A stretch of 64,000 nucleotides of DNA from positions 62,001 through 126,000 of the forward strand of contig NZ_LQZQ01000001.1 in assembly GCF_001593005.1 (NCBI RefSeq). Direction: 5' to 3'. Made by a program: the position numbers and the translations under genes. This document shows, piece after piece, positions 1-8,812 of this stretch. The DNA comes from Roseivirga ehrenbergii. Its GTDB lineage: Bacteria > Bacteroidota > Bacteroidia > Cytophagales > Cyclobacteriaceae. Under the pieces are notes generated by a model, which searched no databases, had not been told where the DNA came from, and worked only from the letters and a program-made list of their open reading frames with translations. Each line of letters begins with the position of its first letter. The first letter of the stretch is position 1.

Positions 1-295
1 GTTTTTTTAGCCATCTTCATATCCCAAGCAGCTTGTAAATCCGTCCCTGTTTGATTGGCCAAGCAAACCACCACAAACATTACATCAGCCAGTTCTTCGC
101 CCAAGTCTTTATTCTTATCCGACTCTTTCTCAGACTGTTCACCATACCTACGCGCGATAATACGAGCAACCTCCCCCACTTCTTCTGTCAACTGAGCCAT
201 ATTGGTAAGCTCATTGAAATAGCGAACACCAAACTCCTTAATCCAATTATCAACTTCCTCTTGAACGGCAGTAATTCCTTTCGATTGCTCAGTCA

Positions 296-296
<1 letters not shown>
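1..296 (-). CDS. MazG-like nucleotide pyrophosphohydrolase (3' end beyond window)
   Basis: Translating the minus strand from the ATG at 296 gives 98 residues with no stop before the window edge, so the C-terminus is missing. The segment has the all-alpha NTP pyrophosphohydrolase pattern: an early glutamate-rich helix (LTEEVGEVARI) and a later GEELADVMF stretch, which match the E-x-x-E and E-x-x-D magnesium-binding motifs of the family. Such enzymes hydrolyse (d)NTPs to the monophosphate and clean the nucleotide pool. The start codon overlaps the dtd stop by one base (TAATG), so the two genes are probably translationally coupled. Both act in quality control (damaged nucleotides, D-aminoacyl-tRNAs). 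The substrate cannot be told from sequence. Confidence 0.85.
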
Positions 297-748
<452 letters not shown>

Positions 749-809
749 ATCAATGCAAAAAACCCCATTAATAAAATAGGATTCAAGTAATTTAGCTAAA
801 TTTCAAACT

Positions 810-1997
810 ATGCGAATTAGGTTATTTTGGCTGGCCATTTTTTTAAGCATTACTGTGGCTGCCTTCCTTTTCTATAAAAACACACAAGCACCCATCACCT
901 ATGGTCTAGCCCCTGCTTTTGACGGAAACGACTACACGCATATTTACCACTATTTTGTGGGTTTAGAAGAAAATTATCAAGTTCCTTTTCCTTTTAACGG
1001 ACGAATTTTAGTGCCTTGGCTGGCCGCCCAAATTGACTCTGGGGATATGACTCAGGATTTTCAATGGGTGAACCTGTTTTTCACCTTAGCCTCTATAATC
1101 GCATTATTTGTATTGTGGCGGCAAATGGGTTTTGAGCTAAAATGGTTTATCGCTGGCTTTTTCTGGCTGCTCTTTCATTGGACGGGCATCATTCGCCTGA
1201 ATGCCTTTGATCCGGTAACGGTTGATCTTCCACTCTACCTTTTTCAGGCTTTGTTATTACTCATTATTCTGAAAAGGAAATTCGTTTGGTTACTGATTCT
1301 GGTTCCGTTGGCCACCGCTCAAAAAGAGTCGTTTTTGGCCTTAGTCATCATTCTTACTGTTTACGGCATTTGGCACAACCAAAGAACAGAAGAAGGCTAT
1401 TATCCAATCTTAATTTTGATTTCAGCCGTTGCGCTTTCACTCATTACTAAATTCTCAATAACCCACTATTTTGCTCCCATTGAAGAAGGAAAGGGCGCAA
1501 TCATCACCTTGCTCTACCACGCCAAAGAAACCATCCTCCACCCTTTTGACATTGTGCGCTGGTTGGTGGCCATGTTCGTGGCTTTTGGGCCTGCTTTGTT
1601 TTTGGCTGGAAGAAAATACATATTGACCAATCGTTATGATAATACCCGAAATGTGCTTCTGATTTTTACGCTTACCTATCTGGCATTCGGTATTTTAGCG
1701 GGTGGCGATATGACGCGCATTATCTACCTCGGTTTTCCTTTCATTGCCACTTGGATTATGTATGAGCTGCGCGAAATGAGAACCAAGCCCTTATTTATTC
1801 TTGGGCTTTTGTCACTTCCGCTTATGATGCTTCATCAGCACATCCCCGACCCTGCTTTTCAAATGGAATTATGGGAAAGTTGGTATCCTGAGTTTGCTAA
1901 TACGAGTATTGTGTTGATGTATTTGTGTTATGGGGTTATTGCCACATTCATTGGCTACCGTGTTAATCAGGCCGCTCCTACGGAGCTCAAAAACTAA
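810..1997 (+). CDS. Polytopic membrane protein, function unknown
   Basis: 395 residues with about nine to ten hydrophobic segments, beginning with an N-terminal membrane helix (residues 5-22). A soluble loop follows with AFDGNDYTHIYHYF and then NGRILVPWLA. An acidic first loop after helix 1 is typical of GT-C glycosyltransferases that use lipid-linked sugars, so such a role is possible but unproven. The closest -7-like element is TAAATTTC just upstream of the ATG (one mismatch to TAnnTTTG). Oddly, the last eight codons (AAPTELKN) lie inside a REP-like palindrome (1974-1986), so the natural C-terminus may have been replaced by repeat sequence. It is divergent from dtd. No specific family recognised. 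Confidence 0.7.
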   Translation: MRIRLFWLAIFLSITVAAFLFYKNTQAPITYGLAPAFDGNDYTHIYHYFVGLEENYQVPFPFNGRILVPWLAAQIDSGDMTQDFQWVNLFFTLASIIALFVLWRQMGFELKWFIAGFFWLLFHWTGIIRLNAFDPVTVDLPLYLFQALLLLIILKRKFVWLLILVPLATAQKESFLALVIILTVYGIWHNQRTEEGYYPILILISAVALSLITKFSITHYFAPIEEGKGAIITLLYHAKETILHPFDIVRWLVAMFVAFGPALFLAGRKYILTNRYDNTRNVLLIFTLTYLAFGILAGGDMTRIIYLGFPFIATWIMYELREMRTKPLFILGLLSLPLMMLHQHIPDPAFQMELWESWYPEFANTSIVLMYLCYGVIATFIGYRVNQAAPTELKN

Positions 1998-2180
1998 TAT
2001 TCAACCTATTTTTCTACAAGCAGGTCGTCCCGATGGGACTCTTGAAAATGCAGCTAAACTCAAGACGGCTTTCAAACCCACAATCAAAATGAAGTTTAAT
2101 GCGAAAAACCCCAGAGGGGTGACCTCCTTGTAGACTCAAAAGTAGAGTGATACGATAAGCCCCAGCGGGGCGACCTGTAG
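1974..2180. repeat. Cluster of four REP-like palindromic units
   Basis: Four short palindromes lie in about 200 bp: GCTCCTACGGAGC (1974-1986), GTCCCGATGGGAC (2027-2039), ACCCCAGAGGGGT (2108-2120) and GCCCCAGCGGGGC (2159-2171). Three are joined to a shared tail: GACCTGTAG at 2172, GACCTCCTTGTAG at 2121, and CTACAAGCAGGTC (inverse complement) at 2014. The units therefore form an inverted arrangement. This architecture, a GC-rich palindrome plus a GACCTGTTTGTAGA-like tail, resembles dispersed REP-like elements I know from Bacteroidota genomes. The first palindrome is inside the coding sequence ending at 1997. The region otherwise holds no gene. Confidence 0.7.
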
Positions 2181-2240
2181 AGACGAGAGTAAAGGAGGGT
2201 AATATTAATCGATTGAATTCAATATCAGTGGTAAGGATCG

Positions 2241-2648
2241 TTATCGGTGGTAAGGAATTCTTCCCGAATTCAAAACATCTTTCGCTCTAATAACAGCAAA
2301 AACAAGCACTCCTAAAACAGCTATAGGGAAGAGGTATGCACCAAAAACTACCATGATCACCTTATTGTCCATCAACACATCTCCTCTCCAATATGTCCTG
2401 TAGGCATACGATCCTAAAAAGTAAGAGCTCACCCCAAAAGTGAGATAAATCGGTAGAACTAGGAATCGCTCTTTTACATAAATCCGATTTACATGATAGG
2501 CCTCTTCTTTCCCGCAGGCTTTACAACGCAACACAGGCTCCATCCCCATCCTTTTACGCAACCGATACCGATCAGTAGCCCAACCCTTAATTCGGTTTTC
2601 CTTTTCGCAGTTTTTGCAAGTGAAGTTTAGCCCTAGTAACAGTCTCAT
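2241..2648 (-). CDS. Small zinc-ribbon membrane protein, function unknown
   Basis: 135 residues. The N-terminal half has two Cys pairs, CKNC at about residues 11-14 and CKAC at about 42-45, spaced as in a zinc ribbon and separated by a basic stretch. The C-terminal half has two membrane helices (about residues 64-85 and 94-118). No known function is recognised. The gene lies 4 bp downstream of an SDR-type gene on the same strand and may be co-transcribed with it. The stop codon sits within a short tandem duplication (14 bp, 13 matching, repeated at 2224 and 2243), so the extreme C-terminus has probably drifted recently. The product should be membrane-anchored with a cytoplasmic metal-binding head. 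Confidence 0.65.
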   Translation of the reverse strand: MRLLLGLNFTCKNCEKENRIKGWATDRYRLRKRMGMEPVLRCKACGKEEAYHVNRIYVKERFLVLPIYLTFGVSSYFLGSYAYRTYWRGDVLMDNKVIMVVFGAYLFPIAVLGVLVFAVIRAKDVLNSGRIPYHR

Positions 2649-2652
2649 AACT

Positions 2653-3303
2653 TCACATCTTCTGCATAATTTCCGACTGGTAATAATAGCAACCTTTATC
2701 GTCTTGCTTGGCTACTTTCATCATGGCATCCGCTACTTTATCGGCATGGATAGGACGGTACTTTTTCAATGGACCAATAAACGGAATAATACGGGTAACG
2801 ATTTGCGCAATCTTTTCACCTGGTCGACTTTCACTACGGTTTCCACGCAACAAACTCGGTTTGAAAATATAAATGGTTCGATAAGCCAGAAAAGAGATTT
2901 TATCTTCCAGCTCCCCTTTCACCCTGTTATAAAAATACCTTGAGTTTTTATCTGAGCCCATGGCAGACACTAAGAAATACCTTTCGGCACCAGATTTCAA
3001 TGCCCTTTCTGCCAAATTGTAGCAGTAGGTAAAATCCACCTTATAAAATGCTTCTTTCGATCCTGCCTTTTTAATAGTTGTTCCCAAACAGCAGAAAATG
3101 TCATCTGCTTTTGGGAAGTCTTCCATACTTTCTAGCTGATCGAAATCAATATTGAGTTCGGCATATTTCTGATGCGAAATACCCAAGGGCTTTCTTACCA
3201 GCGCTATGACCTTAGCGTACTGGTTGCTGTTCAATAAATTCTGAGTGAGTGACCGGCCAATCAGTCCGCTTGCACCGGCAACGATTGCTGTTTTTTGTTC
3301 CAT
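2653..3303 (-). CDS. Atypical SDR, NAD(P)H-binding oxidoreductase (HTATIP2-like)
   Basis: 216 residues. The N-terminus has the Rossmann nucleotide-binding motif GASGLIG (residues 10-16). The segment IFCCLGTTIKKAGS followed by FYKVDF is characteristic of the TIP30/HTATIP2-like branch of NAD(P)-binding proteins, and YFLVSAMGSD continues the pattern. The classical SDR Tyr-x-x-x-Lys is represented by YNRVKGELE. The substrate is unknown; bacterial members are usually annotated only as NAD-dependent epimerase/dehydratase-like. Its start lies 43 bp inside the preceding thioredoxin-like gene, so the pair is likely translationally coupled. Confidence 0.8.
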   Translation of the reverse strand: MEQKTAIVAGASGLIGRSLTQNLLNSNQYAKVIALVRKPLGISHQKYAELNIDFDQLESMEDFPKADDIFCCLGTTIKKAGSKEAFYKVDFTYCYNLAERALKSGAERYFLVSAMGSDKNSRYFYNRVKGELEDKISFLAYRTIYIFKPSLLRGNRSESRPGEKIAQIVTRIIPFIGPLKKYRPIHADKVADAMMKVAKQDDKGCYYYQSEIMQKM

Positions 3304-3899
3304 AACTCTAATTTAGCCAAAAATTCATTCTGTAGAGTTATGCCTTTATCTTGAGCGTACCACAAGTGCAAATACACTGCAAACTCAGTCGCACTACGCT
3401 CTTGCGTCTTTTTATTTTCTAAAAACTCGTTTTGAATTTCGGTAGGCCTTGGCCCCCAATCGCCTAAAACAGTTAAACTTTCAGGATCTAGGCCAATAAT
3501 TTTTGGAATAGAGCGTCCACCATTGGTTAGAAATTGATCGATCACTTCTGGGTGTTCATCGCGCAAAATCACTTTCATTTGTAAAAGCGGATTCAGCTGC
3601 GTCATTTTATAAATGAAGGGCAGGTTTTGAGCGGCATCGCCACACCAGCCTTCGGTTATTACTAATAATGTGAGCGGAGATGTAATGTTGAGCAAACGCT
3701 CTTGAGTTCCGGGACTTAGCTTTCCGATTTTCGTCCATTTCTTCATGCGCTTGTCGTTCATTCGCGCATAATTAAGCATGGCCTCCGACTGGTTTTCTCC
3801 TGTCGTCTTTTCTTCCATTAACAAGCCACTGAGCAAGCTTAAATATTGCTCGTAGCTCATAGCGTTTTCAAGTAGTTTTGGAGTAATCACAGCTTCCAT
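3261..3899 (-). CDS. Thioredoxin-family protein with a single active-site cysteine
   Basis: 212 residues. The core (about residues 75-170) has a thioredoxin-like beta-alpha-beta pattern with EGWCGDAAQNLP at residues 84-95. The active site reads Cys86-Gly-Asp-Ala, so the resolving cysteine of CxxC is missing. The later RSIPKII matches the thioredoxin cis-proline loop. A helical N-terminal extension of about 70 residues precedes the domain. Proteins of this type are widespread in Bacteroidota and Firmicutes without assigned function. A one-cysteine site suits a monothiol or peroxidase-type role rather than disulfide reduction, which is inference. The 3' end overlaps the SDR gene by 43 bp. Confidence 0.8.
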   Translation of the reverse strand: MEAVITPKLLENAMSYEQYLSLLSGLLMEEKTTGENQSEAMLNYARMNDKRMKKWTKIGKLSPGTQERLLNITSPLTLLVITEGWCGDAAQNLPFIYKMTQLNPLLQMKVILRDEHPEVIDQFLTNGGRSIPKIIGLDPESLTVLGDWGPRPTEIQNEFLENKKTQERSATEFAVYLHLWYAQDKGITLQNEFLAKLELWNKKQQSLPVQAD

Positions 3900-3937
3900 A
3901 AGTCATAAGTTTTGGATGACAATATGGAAACCAAAGG

Positions 3938-4360
3938 CTATTCAGAATCGTTCGATTCCTCCCACTTTTTGAAGCGAGAAACGTCATTTCTAAAACTTTT
4001 CCCTAACCAAACTAGAACAGTAGCATCATCTATAAGTCCGGCAACGGGAATAAAGTCAGGAATAGCATCGATTGGGGTAACAAAATAGATTAAACCTGCC
4101 ACAAACATTAAAATGGTTTGCCATGGGGTTTCGGTATAAACGCCCTTTACATAGCTAGAAATCATACGCATAATCAAGGATAGAAACTCAACGATTTTCG
4201 CTTTAAGTGAATCATCACTACTACTGGCTTCCATCTTCTTTTGAGTATCGGCCAATAACTCTTTCAGCTTTACGCGGTCATTCACAATCTTGCCAGCTTT
4301 GGCTTTCATTTTGTCAAAGAACCGTTCTTCTCTTTCGTTTAAATCCTTCTCCTTACTCAT
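3938..4360 (-). CDS. YkvA/DUF1232 family membrane protein
   Basis: 140 residues. The DUF1232 signature is clear: a hydrophobic helix (LMFVAGLIYFVTPIDAIPDF) followed by IPVAGLIDDATVLVWL, at about residues 84-120. The N-terminal 60 residues are charged and probably coiled-coil. The family consists of small bacterial membrane proteins without a defined function. The gene lies 6 bp downstream of another small membrane-anchored protein on the same strand, so they probably form a transcription unit. The start ATG at 4360 follows immediately after the upstream stop. Confidence 0.85.
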   Translation of the reverse strand: MSKEKDLNEREERFFDKMKAKAGKIVNDRVKLKELLADTQKKMEASSSDDSLKAKIVEFLSLIMRMISSYVKGVYTETPWQTILMFVAGLIYFVTPIDAIPDFIPVAGLIDDATVLVWLGKSFRNDVSRFKKWEESNDSE

Positions 4361-4366
4361 ACACGA

Positions 4367-4894
4367 TTAAAAAACTTGTCTAATTTCATTTTTTACAAAA
4401 GAGAGTGTATCACCAACGGGGTCACTCTCTAGTTTCATCATCTTATCAAAAATAACCTGTGATAAATCAATGGCATTGTTCTCGGCCTTCATTTCTTGAG
4501 AAGCGTCTTGAATAACAGCAATAATCATGTTTACCGTATTTCGCACACGCTGCCATGCCTCATCGCTCATATAAACCTGCTGCGAAAGGTTATGGTTTAG
4601 CTCTTCACCAATTTCATTCAATAACAAATGCTGGAACTCGAAAGCATTAATCTCCGGGTTGCTCAATCGGAGTAGCATATTATTGGGTGAAATGCGCTCC
4701 AGCAACAAACAGGTGCGCTCATAGGCTTGAAGTCGAATGGGCAAAACTGTGTCAGTAGTCTTCATTTTGAGTCCAATCAATTGAGCATCGAACTGTTTTT
4801 GCAAAAAATTTCTAACGATTAAATACACAGCATAAAGCACTAGCCCCGCTGGAACTAAAATTTGAATTAAATCGGTGAGGTATTCCATATTCAT
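4367..4894 (-). CDS. Membrane-anchored protein of unknown function
   Basis: 175 residues with one N-terminal membrane helix (about residues 6-28) and a soluble, mostly helical remainder containing IRLQAYERTCLLLERISP and HLLLNEIGEELNHNLSQQVYMS. I recognise it as a type of hypothetical protein common in Bacteroidota (DUF7935-like, from memory) but cannot assign a function. The N-in, C-cytoplasmic topology is predicted from the charge distribution. It is the upstream partner of the DUF1232 gene (6 bp gap). The 123 bp upstream hold nothing I recognise. Confidence 0.7.
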   Translation of the reverse strand: MNMEYLTDLIQILVPAGLVLYAVYLIVRNFLQKQFDAQLIGLKMKTTDTVLPIRLQAYERTCLLLERISPNNMLLRLSNPEINAFEFQHLLLNEIGEELNHNLSQQVYMSDEAWQRVRNTVNMIIAVIQDASQEMKAENNAIDLSQVIFDKMMKLESDPVGDTLSFVKNEIRQVF

Positions 4895-5017
4895 TTTTAA
4901 AGCGACATTCTATTAGGCTGTCGGAAATTGTGAGTGAAAATAATGAGATTATTGGCCAAAGCCATTGATCTAACTAGATTTTCATTTTTTCATTGTTTGA
5001 AAAGAAGAACAATCCTG

Positions 5018-6055
5018 TCATAGAAAAAACCAGAAGTCAATCACTGGCTGCTTTTTATAGTCTGCTAATCGCTTTCTGATCTGCTCTTTTCCCTTTGGCG
5101 ATGCCACAACGACCATAATTTGTGGGTTTTCCAATTCTTGTATAAAGCTTACAAGCCTCATTAGCACATCGTACACTTCTAAACCAATTTTCTTTTGATT
5201 GTTGCATACCCAGTAAAACGACTGACTTCTTTCCTGAAGAAGTTTGGCCATTTCCTTTCCGTTTGTACCAGCCCCCCAAAGCACTAAAGGCCTGGATTCA
5301 TCACGATCGAGTTCGAAAAAATAGCGCAACTTTAAATCGAAGTAGCGATTATCTTCATACACTTTAAGCGTTCTTGAAATCCTGTCTGGCCTGTCTCGCC
5401 AATGGTTAAGCACTTTATTTAAGCCCACGATTTTTAACCCATGTTTGTAAAACCGAAAGCAGAGATCGTAATCTTCTGGATAAACCTCTGGATTGAAAGC
5501 CCCAACGGCATCAAAATCGTCTTTGTGCATTAACCAGCACTGAGAAGGAATAGAGCACTCTTTGTAAATCTCCTGGTAATGATTGTCATCTGTCGCGATT
5601 TCATTTAGCCAGCGGTCGTAACGTAAAAAACCTTCACCCACTTCACCTTCATCTACAAAATGGGCTGTACCTCCTGCTACTACCGTTCCTTTTCCATACT
5701 TCTGCCATTCCTCCACCAGCACTTCTAGTTTATCTGGCGGCATAATATCATCCGAATCCATCCGATTTATTAATTCGCCTTGGGCAAAAGCATAACCATG
5801 CTTTAAAGTAGGAATCAGAAAATTGCGTTCGCTATGATACAGCTTAATGCGTTTATCTTGTTGAGCATAGGCCTTCAAAATATCAGGCGTTTCATCTGTA
5901 GAATGGTCATTCACGGCAATCAATTCCCAGTGCGGATAAGACTGAGCAATAATAGAATCTATGCATTCGTGCAAATAAGGTGCAGTATCTTTTGCGGCCA
6001 TAATAATGGACACCAATGGCGATGCGCCAGAGCTATTTGAGTTCATAGAATGCAT
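5018..6055 (-). CDS. Family 2 glycosyltransferase with C-terminal Rossmann-like domain
   Basis: 345 residues. Residues 15-240 form a GT-A domain: VSIIMAAKDTAPYLHECI, then VNDHSTDETPDI, then the nucleotide-sugar/metal motif NRMDSDDIM (Asp-x-Asp), and later PEDYDLCFRF as the acceptor-side ED motif. The last 95 residues start with LVLWGAGTNGKEMAKLL, a glycine-rich Rossmann-type loop, and end with PVIDFWFFL. Such appended domains occur in some Bacteroidota glycosyltransferases. The enzyme should transfer a sugar to a polysaccharide or lipid on the cytoplasmic face; the acceptor is unknown. Two ATGs (6055 and 6046) are equally plausible starts. No other glycan genes are nearby. Confidence 0.85.
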   Translation of the reverse strand: MHSMNSNSSGASPLVSIIMAAKDTAPYLHECIDSIIAQSYPHWELIAVNDHSTDETPDILKAYAQQDKRIKLYHSERNFLIPTLKHGYAFAQGELINRMDSDDIMPPDKLEVLVEEWQKYGKGTVVAGGTAHFVDEGEVGEGFLRYDRWLNEIATDDNHYQEIYKECSIPSQCWLMHKDDFDAVGAFNPEVYPEDYDLCFRFYKHGLKIVGLNKVLNHWRDRPDRISRTLKVYEDNRYFDLKLRYFFELDRDESRPLVLWGAGTNGKEMAKLLQERSQSFYWVCNNQKKIGLEVYDVLMRLVSFIQELENPQIMVVVASPKGKEQIRKRLADYKKQPVIDFWFFL

Positions 6056-6259
6056 GTTAATTTTCAGCGGGTTTTATGGGTGCCGAATTCAAGAAATTTG
6101 AAATTACCGAAATAAAGGGGCAAAAGCACTGATATTCACATATTCCGAACTCAATCAAATGAGAAGCTCCTCCAGTTTAAAAGATATTCAACAACTTAGG
6201 CGGAAGGAATGGAACATTCTCAATTCTGACTAAGTTTACAACTCAAACAAAGTAGTGAT

Positions 6260-6574
6260 ATGTCGCAAGTGTTAGAACCAGTAACCATTACACCAAAAGC
6301 CTTGGAAGAAGTGAAAAGCATTATGTCTAACAAAAGTATTCCAGAAGGATATGGATTGAGAATTGGCGTAAAAGGTGGTTCTGGCTGCGGTGGAATGGGC
6401 TATTTACTAGGCTTCGACAAACCCAAAGAAGGCGACATTACTTATCAAGTAGACGGAGTAAATGTACATGTTGAAAAGCGACAAACCATGTATTTACTAG
6501 GCTTAGAAGTCGATTTTTATGAAGGAGCAGATGCAAGAGGTTTTACTTTCGTAAATCCAGACAAGGAAGAATAA
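6260..6574 (+). CDS. HesB/IscA-like protein lacking the C-terminal CxC motif
   Basis: 104 residues matching the A-type Fe-S scaffold fold: TPKALEEVKSIM, then LRIGVKGGSGCGGMGYLLGF, then GLEVDFYEGADARGFTFVNP. Classic IscA/ErpA/SufA use three cysteines, one in the SGCGG-like loop and two in a C-terminal CGCG. Here only Cys43 is present, and the protein ends NPDKEE exactly where the CGCG would follow. It is therefore either a specialised Bacteroidota variant or not a cluster carrier. It stands alone, 61 bp upstream of the HExxH-protein gene, with no isc or suf genes nearby. Confidence 0.8.
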   Translation: MSQVLEPVTITPKALEEVKSIMSNKSIPEGYGLRIGVKGGSGCGGMGYLLGFDKPKEGDITYQVDGVNVHVEKRQTMYLLGLEVDFYEGADARGFTFVNPDKEE

Positions 6575-6634
6575 GCTTTAAAAGCCTCAACAAAACTCCT
6601 ATAATTCTTATATTTTGCCAAGCAAATAAACATT

Positions 6635-7111
6635 ATGCTTGACAATACTCATCTAATTAACACGATTACCAAATTTTTAGAACAAATTGGTATTGCTATT
6701 CAGTACACACCAATTCAAGAATCAACTTTTTTACCTGGTATTAAGATAGATAAAGGGGTACTTTTTATAGACCAAGACCAACTCAAATACCCAGGAGACC
6801 TGCTTCATGAAGCTGGCCACATAGCAGTAATGACACCTGAGGAACGTACTGAGATTTCTGGTAATATTATGGAGCATAAACCCGATAACGAAAGCGATGA
6901 AATGGCGGCTATTTTATGGTCGTATGCTGCACTAAAGCATTTAAATCTAGTCCCACAAATTGTGTTTCATCCTGAAGGCTACAAAAACGATTCAGAATGG
7001 TTGATCAAAAACTTTGAAAACGGTCAATACATAGGCCTTCCCCTATTGGAATGGATGGGGCTTACCGATTCTGATAGCTTCCCAAAAATGAAATACTGGC
7101 TAAGACAATAA
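6635..7111 (+). CDS. Small HExxH-motif putative metalloprotease-like protein
   Basis: 158 residues without a signal peptide. LLHEAGHIAVM places a zincin-type HExxH at residues 58-62, and a downstream Glu/Asp-rich helix (DNESDEMAAILWSYAALKHL) could supply the third ligand. The N-terminal 50 residues (FLEQIGIAIQYTP, GVLFIDQDQLKYPGDL) resemble the fold preceding HExxH in small M78-like domains, but I do not recognise the family. The stop codon at 7109-7111 is 6 bp before the ATG of the carbamoyltransferase, so the two are very likely co-transcribed and functionally linked. Confidence 0.7.
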   Translation: MLDNTHLINTITKFLEQIGIAIQYTPIQESTFLPGIKIDKGVLFIDQDQLKYPGDLLHEAGHIAVMTPEERTEISGNIMEHKPDNESDEMAAILWSYAALKHLNLVPQIVFHPEGYKNDSEWLIKNFENGQYIGLPLLEWMGLTDSDSFPKMKYWLRQ

Positions 7112-7117
7112 TTGACT

Positions 7118-8812
7118 ATGCTTAAAGACATTTACGTTTTGGGTACAGGCTTATCACATGATGGTTCTGCTGTAATTCTAAAAAATGGTGAGGTAGCCAT
7201 TGCCATAGAAAAGGAAAGGCTAAGCCGAATCAAACATGATGGAGGCAATGATAGCCTCGCTATTCAATATTGCTTAGATGCACTCGGAATTACGATGAGC
7301 GATATAGCATTGGCTGTTCAGTGCGAGAATTTTGTAATTCCAGAACGAAACCGATTTCAGGGAGAAAGGATATTCAAAAGTTATCCCAAAACACCTCTTC
7401 ACTCTATTTCTCACCATTTAGCACATGCGTACAGCACCATAGGTACTAGCCCTTTTTCGGCATTTAATATCTTGGTGATTGATGGTTGTGGCAGCCCTTA
7501 TCAACAATGTACCGAAGATTTATATCCTCTGCTGGAAGACTTAGGGTTTTCTGAAAACGGACTCCATGGTCTTATTTGTGAAAAAGATAGCTTCTACCAC
7601 TATGATGGTGAAAATCTCAAAGTTCTGTTCAAGGACTTTAGCGAAATGGACATTCCAAAAGGGAATGCAGTTCAGATGCCCACTACCAAACATTCAATTG
7701 GTGGATTTTATGCTTACATAAGCCAATATTGCTTCGGAAACATGAGCGATGCTGGTAAGTTGATGGGCTTGGCTCCTTTCGGAAATAAGAACGTGTATAC
7801 GCAGGAAGCTTTTAGTTTTGAAAATGGAAGAGTGTTTTTGCGCGAAGAGTGGAAAACAAGTCTAAAAAACCCAGCCTTAGATTACCCTACTTTTCAGAAG
7901 AGTTTTCAATACTATGCAGATATCGCTTTTTGGGCTCAGAAGGAAGTGGAAAAAGCCATCAACTACATCGTTGAAAGTAGAACTTCATTAAACAGTGATC
8001 AGCCTTTATGTTACTCTGGAGGCGTAGCTTTAAATGCTGTAGCAAATGCCAAAATGATTCAAAATGGACTCGTTAACCAACTTTACATTGAACCTGCAGC
8101 AGCAGATAATGGACTGGCTTTGGGCTGTGCTTACTATGGTTGGTTAGAATTATTAAAAGGAAAAAGAAAGCAGCACAACGGAAACACTTGCTTTGGTATT
8201 TCTTATTCCGATGAAGATGTAGCCAAAACCCTAAAGAGCTCATTCCCAAACTTAAACGTAACGCATTTCAAAAACCGTAGTGAGTTTCTAAGCACTACTG
8301 CAAAACTTATTTCTGAAGGAAAAACAATTGGTTGGTTTCAGGATAGATGTGAGTTTGGTCCTAGGGCATTAGGAAGTAGATCAATATTGGCCAGTCCGTT
8401 TGATGAAAGAATGCAACTCCATATCAATCAAAACATCAAATTTCGTGAAGACTTTAGACCTTTTGCCCCAGCTGTACTTGCAAAAGATGTTCACCTATAT
8501 TTCAAACATGGTTTTGAAAGCCCATATATGATTTTAGTTGATGAAGTTAAAGAAGAGTGGAGCAACAAATTAAAGGCAGTTTCACATATTAATGGTTCGG
8601 CTAGAGTACAAACCGTAGATGGTAGTTGGAACAAACCTTTTTTCGATCTACTGGTAGCATTAAAAAACATTAGTGGTCATGGAATGGTACTTAACACCTC
8701 TTTTAATAAAAAGGGTCAGCCCATTGTTGAAACGCCTCAGCAGGCTATCGAGCTTTTCAACGAATCCGCATTAGATGTTTTAGCCATTGAAAACTACATT
8801 ATTCAGAAATAG
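7118..8812 (+). CDS. NodU/CmcH/TobZ-family carbamoyltransferase
   Basis: 564 residues, the usual length for O-carbamoyltransferases that use carbamoyl phosphate and ATP to carbamoylate hydroxyl groups. The N-terminal Kae1-like domain opens GTGLSHDGSAVILKNG. SISHHLAHAYS (His99, His100, His103) is the metal-binding motif, and LVIDGCGSP provides the next acidic site. The C-terminal YrdC-like half has CEFGPRALGSRSILASP and NTSFNKKGQPIVETP, both family signatures. I chose the ATG at 7118; a TTG at 7112 directly follows the upstream stop. The 3' end overlaps the convergent hydroxylase gene by 14 bp. The acceptor is unknown; the neighbours suggest a small tailoring set. Confidence 0.9.
   Translation: MLKDIYVLGTGLSHDGSAVILKNGEVAIAIEKERLSRIKHDGGNDSLAIQYCLDALGITMSDIALAVQCENFVIPERNRFQGERIFKSYPKTPLHSISHHLAHAYSTIGTSPFSAFNILVIDGCGSPYQQCTEDLYPLLEDLGFSENGLHGLICEKDSFYHYDGENLKVLFKDFSEMDIPKGNAVQMPTTKHSIGGFYAYISQYCFGNMSDAGKLMGLAPFGNKNVYTQEAFSFENGRVFLREEWKTSLKNPALDYPTFQKSFQYYADIAFWAQKEVEKAINYIVESRTSLNSDQPLCYSGGVALNAVANAKMIQNGLVNQLYIEPAAADNGLALGCAYYGWLELLKGKRKQHNGNTCFGISYSDEDVAKTLKSSFPNLNVTHFKNRSEFLSTTAKLISEGKTIGWFQDRCEFGPRALGSRSILASPFDERMQLHINQNIKFREDFRPFAPAVLAKDVHLYFKHGFESPYMILVDEVKEEWSNKLKAVSHINGSARVQTVDGSWNKPFFDLLVALKNISGHGMVLNTSFNKKGQPIVETPQQAIELFNESALDVLAIENYIIQK

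Noticed and set aside
1930-2133. Open frame through the REP-like cluster
   Set aside because: It consists of repeat sequence and overlaps the end of the membrane-protein gene in another frame.
6161-6229. Possible 22-residue peptide upstream of the IscA-like gene
   Set aside because: No promoter, no recognised precursor motif and no link to the downstream enzymes.
8799-8812. 14-bp overlap of carbamoyltransferase and hydroxylase ends as a sign of frameshift
   Set aside because: Both frames end naturally with complete C-terminal motifs, so it is a normal convergent overlap.
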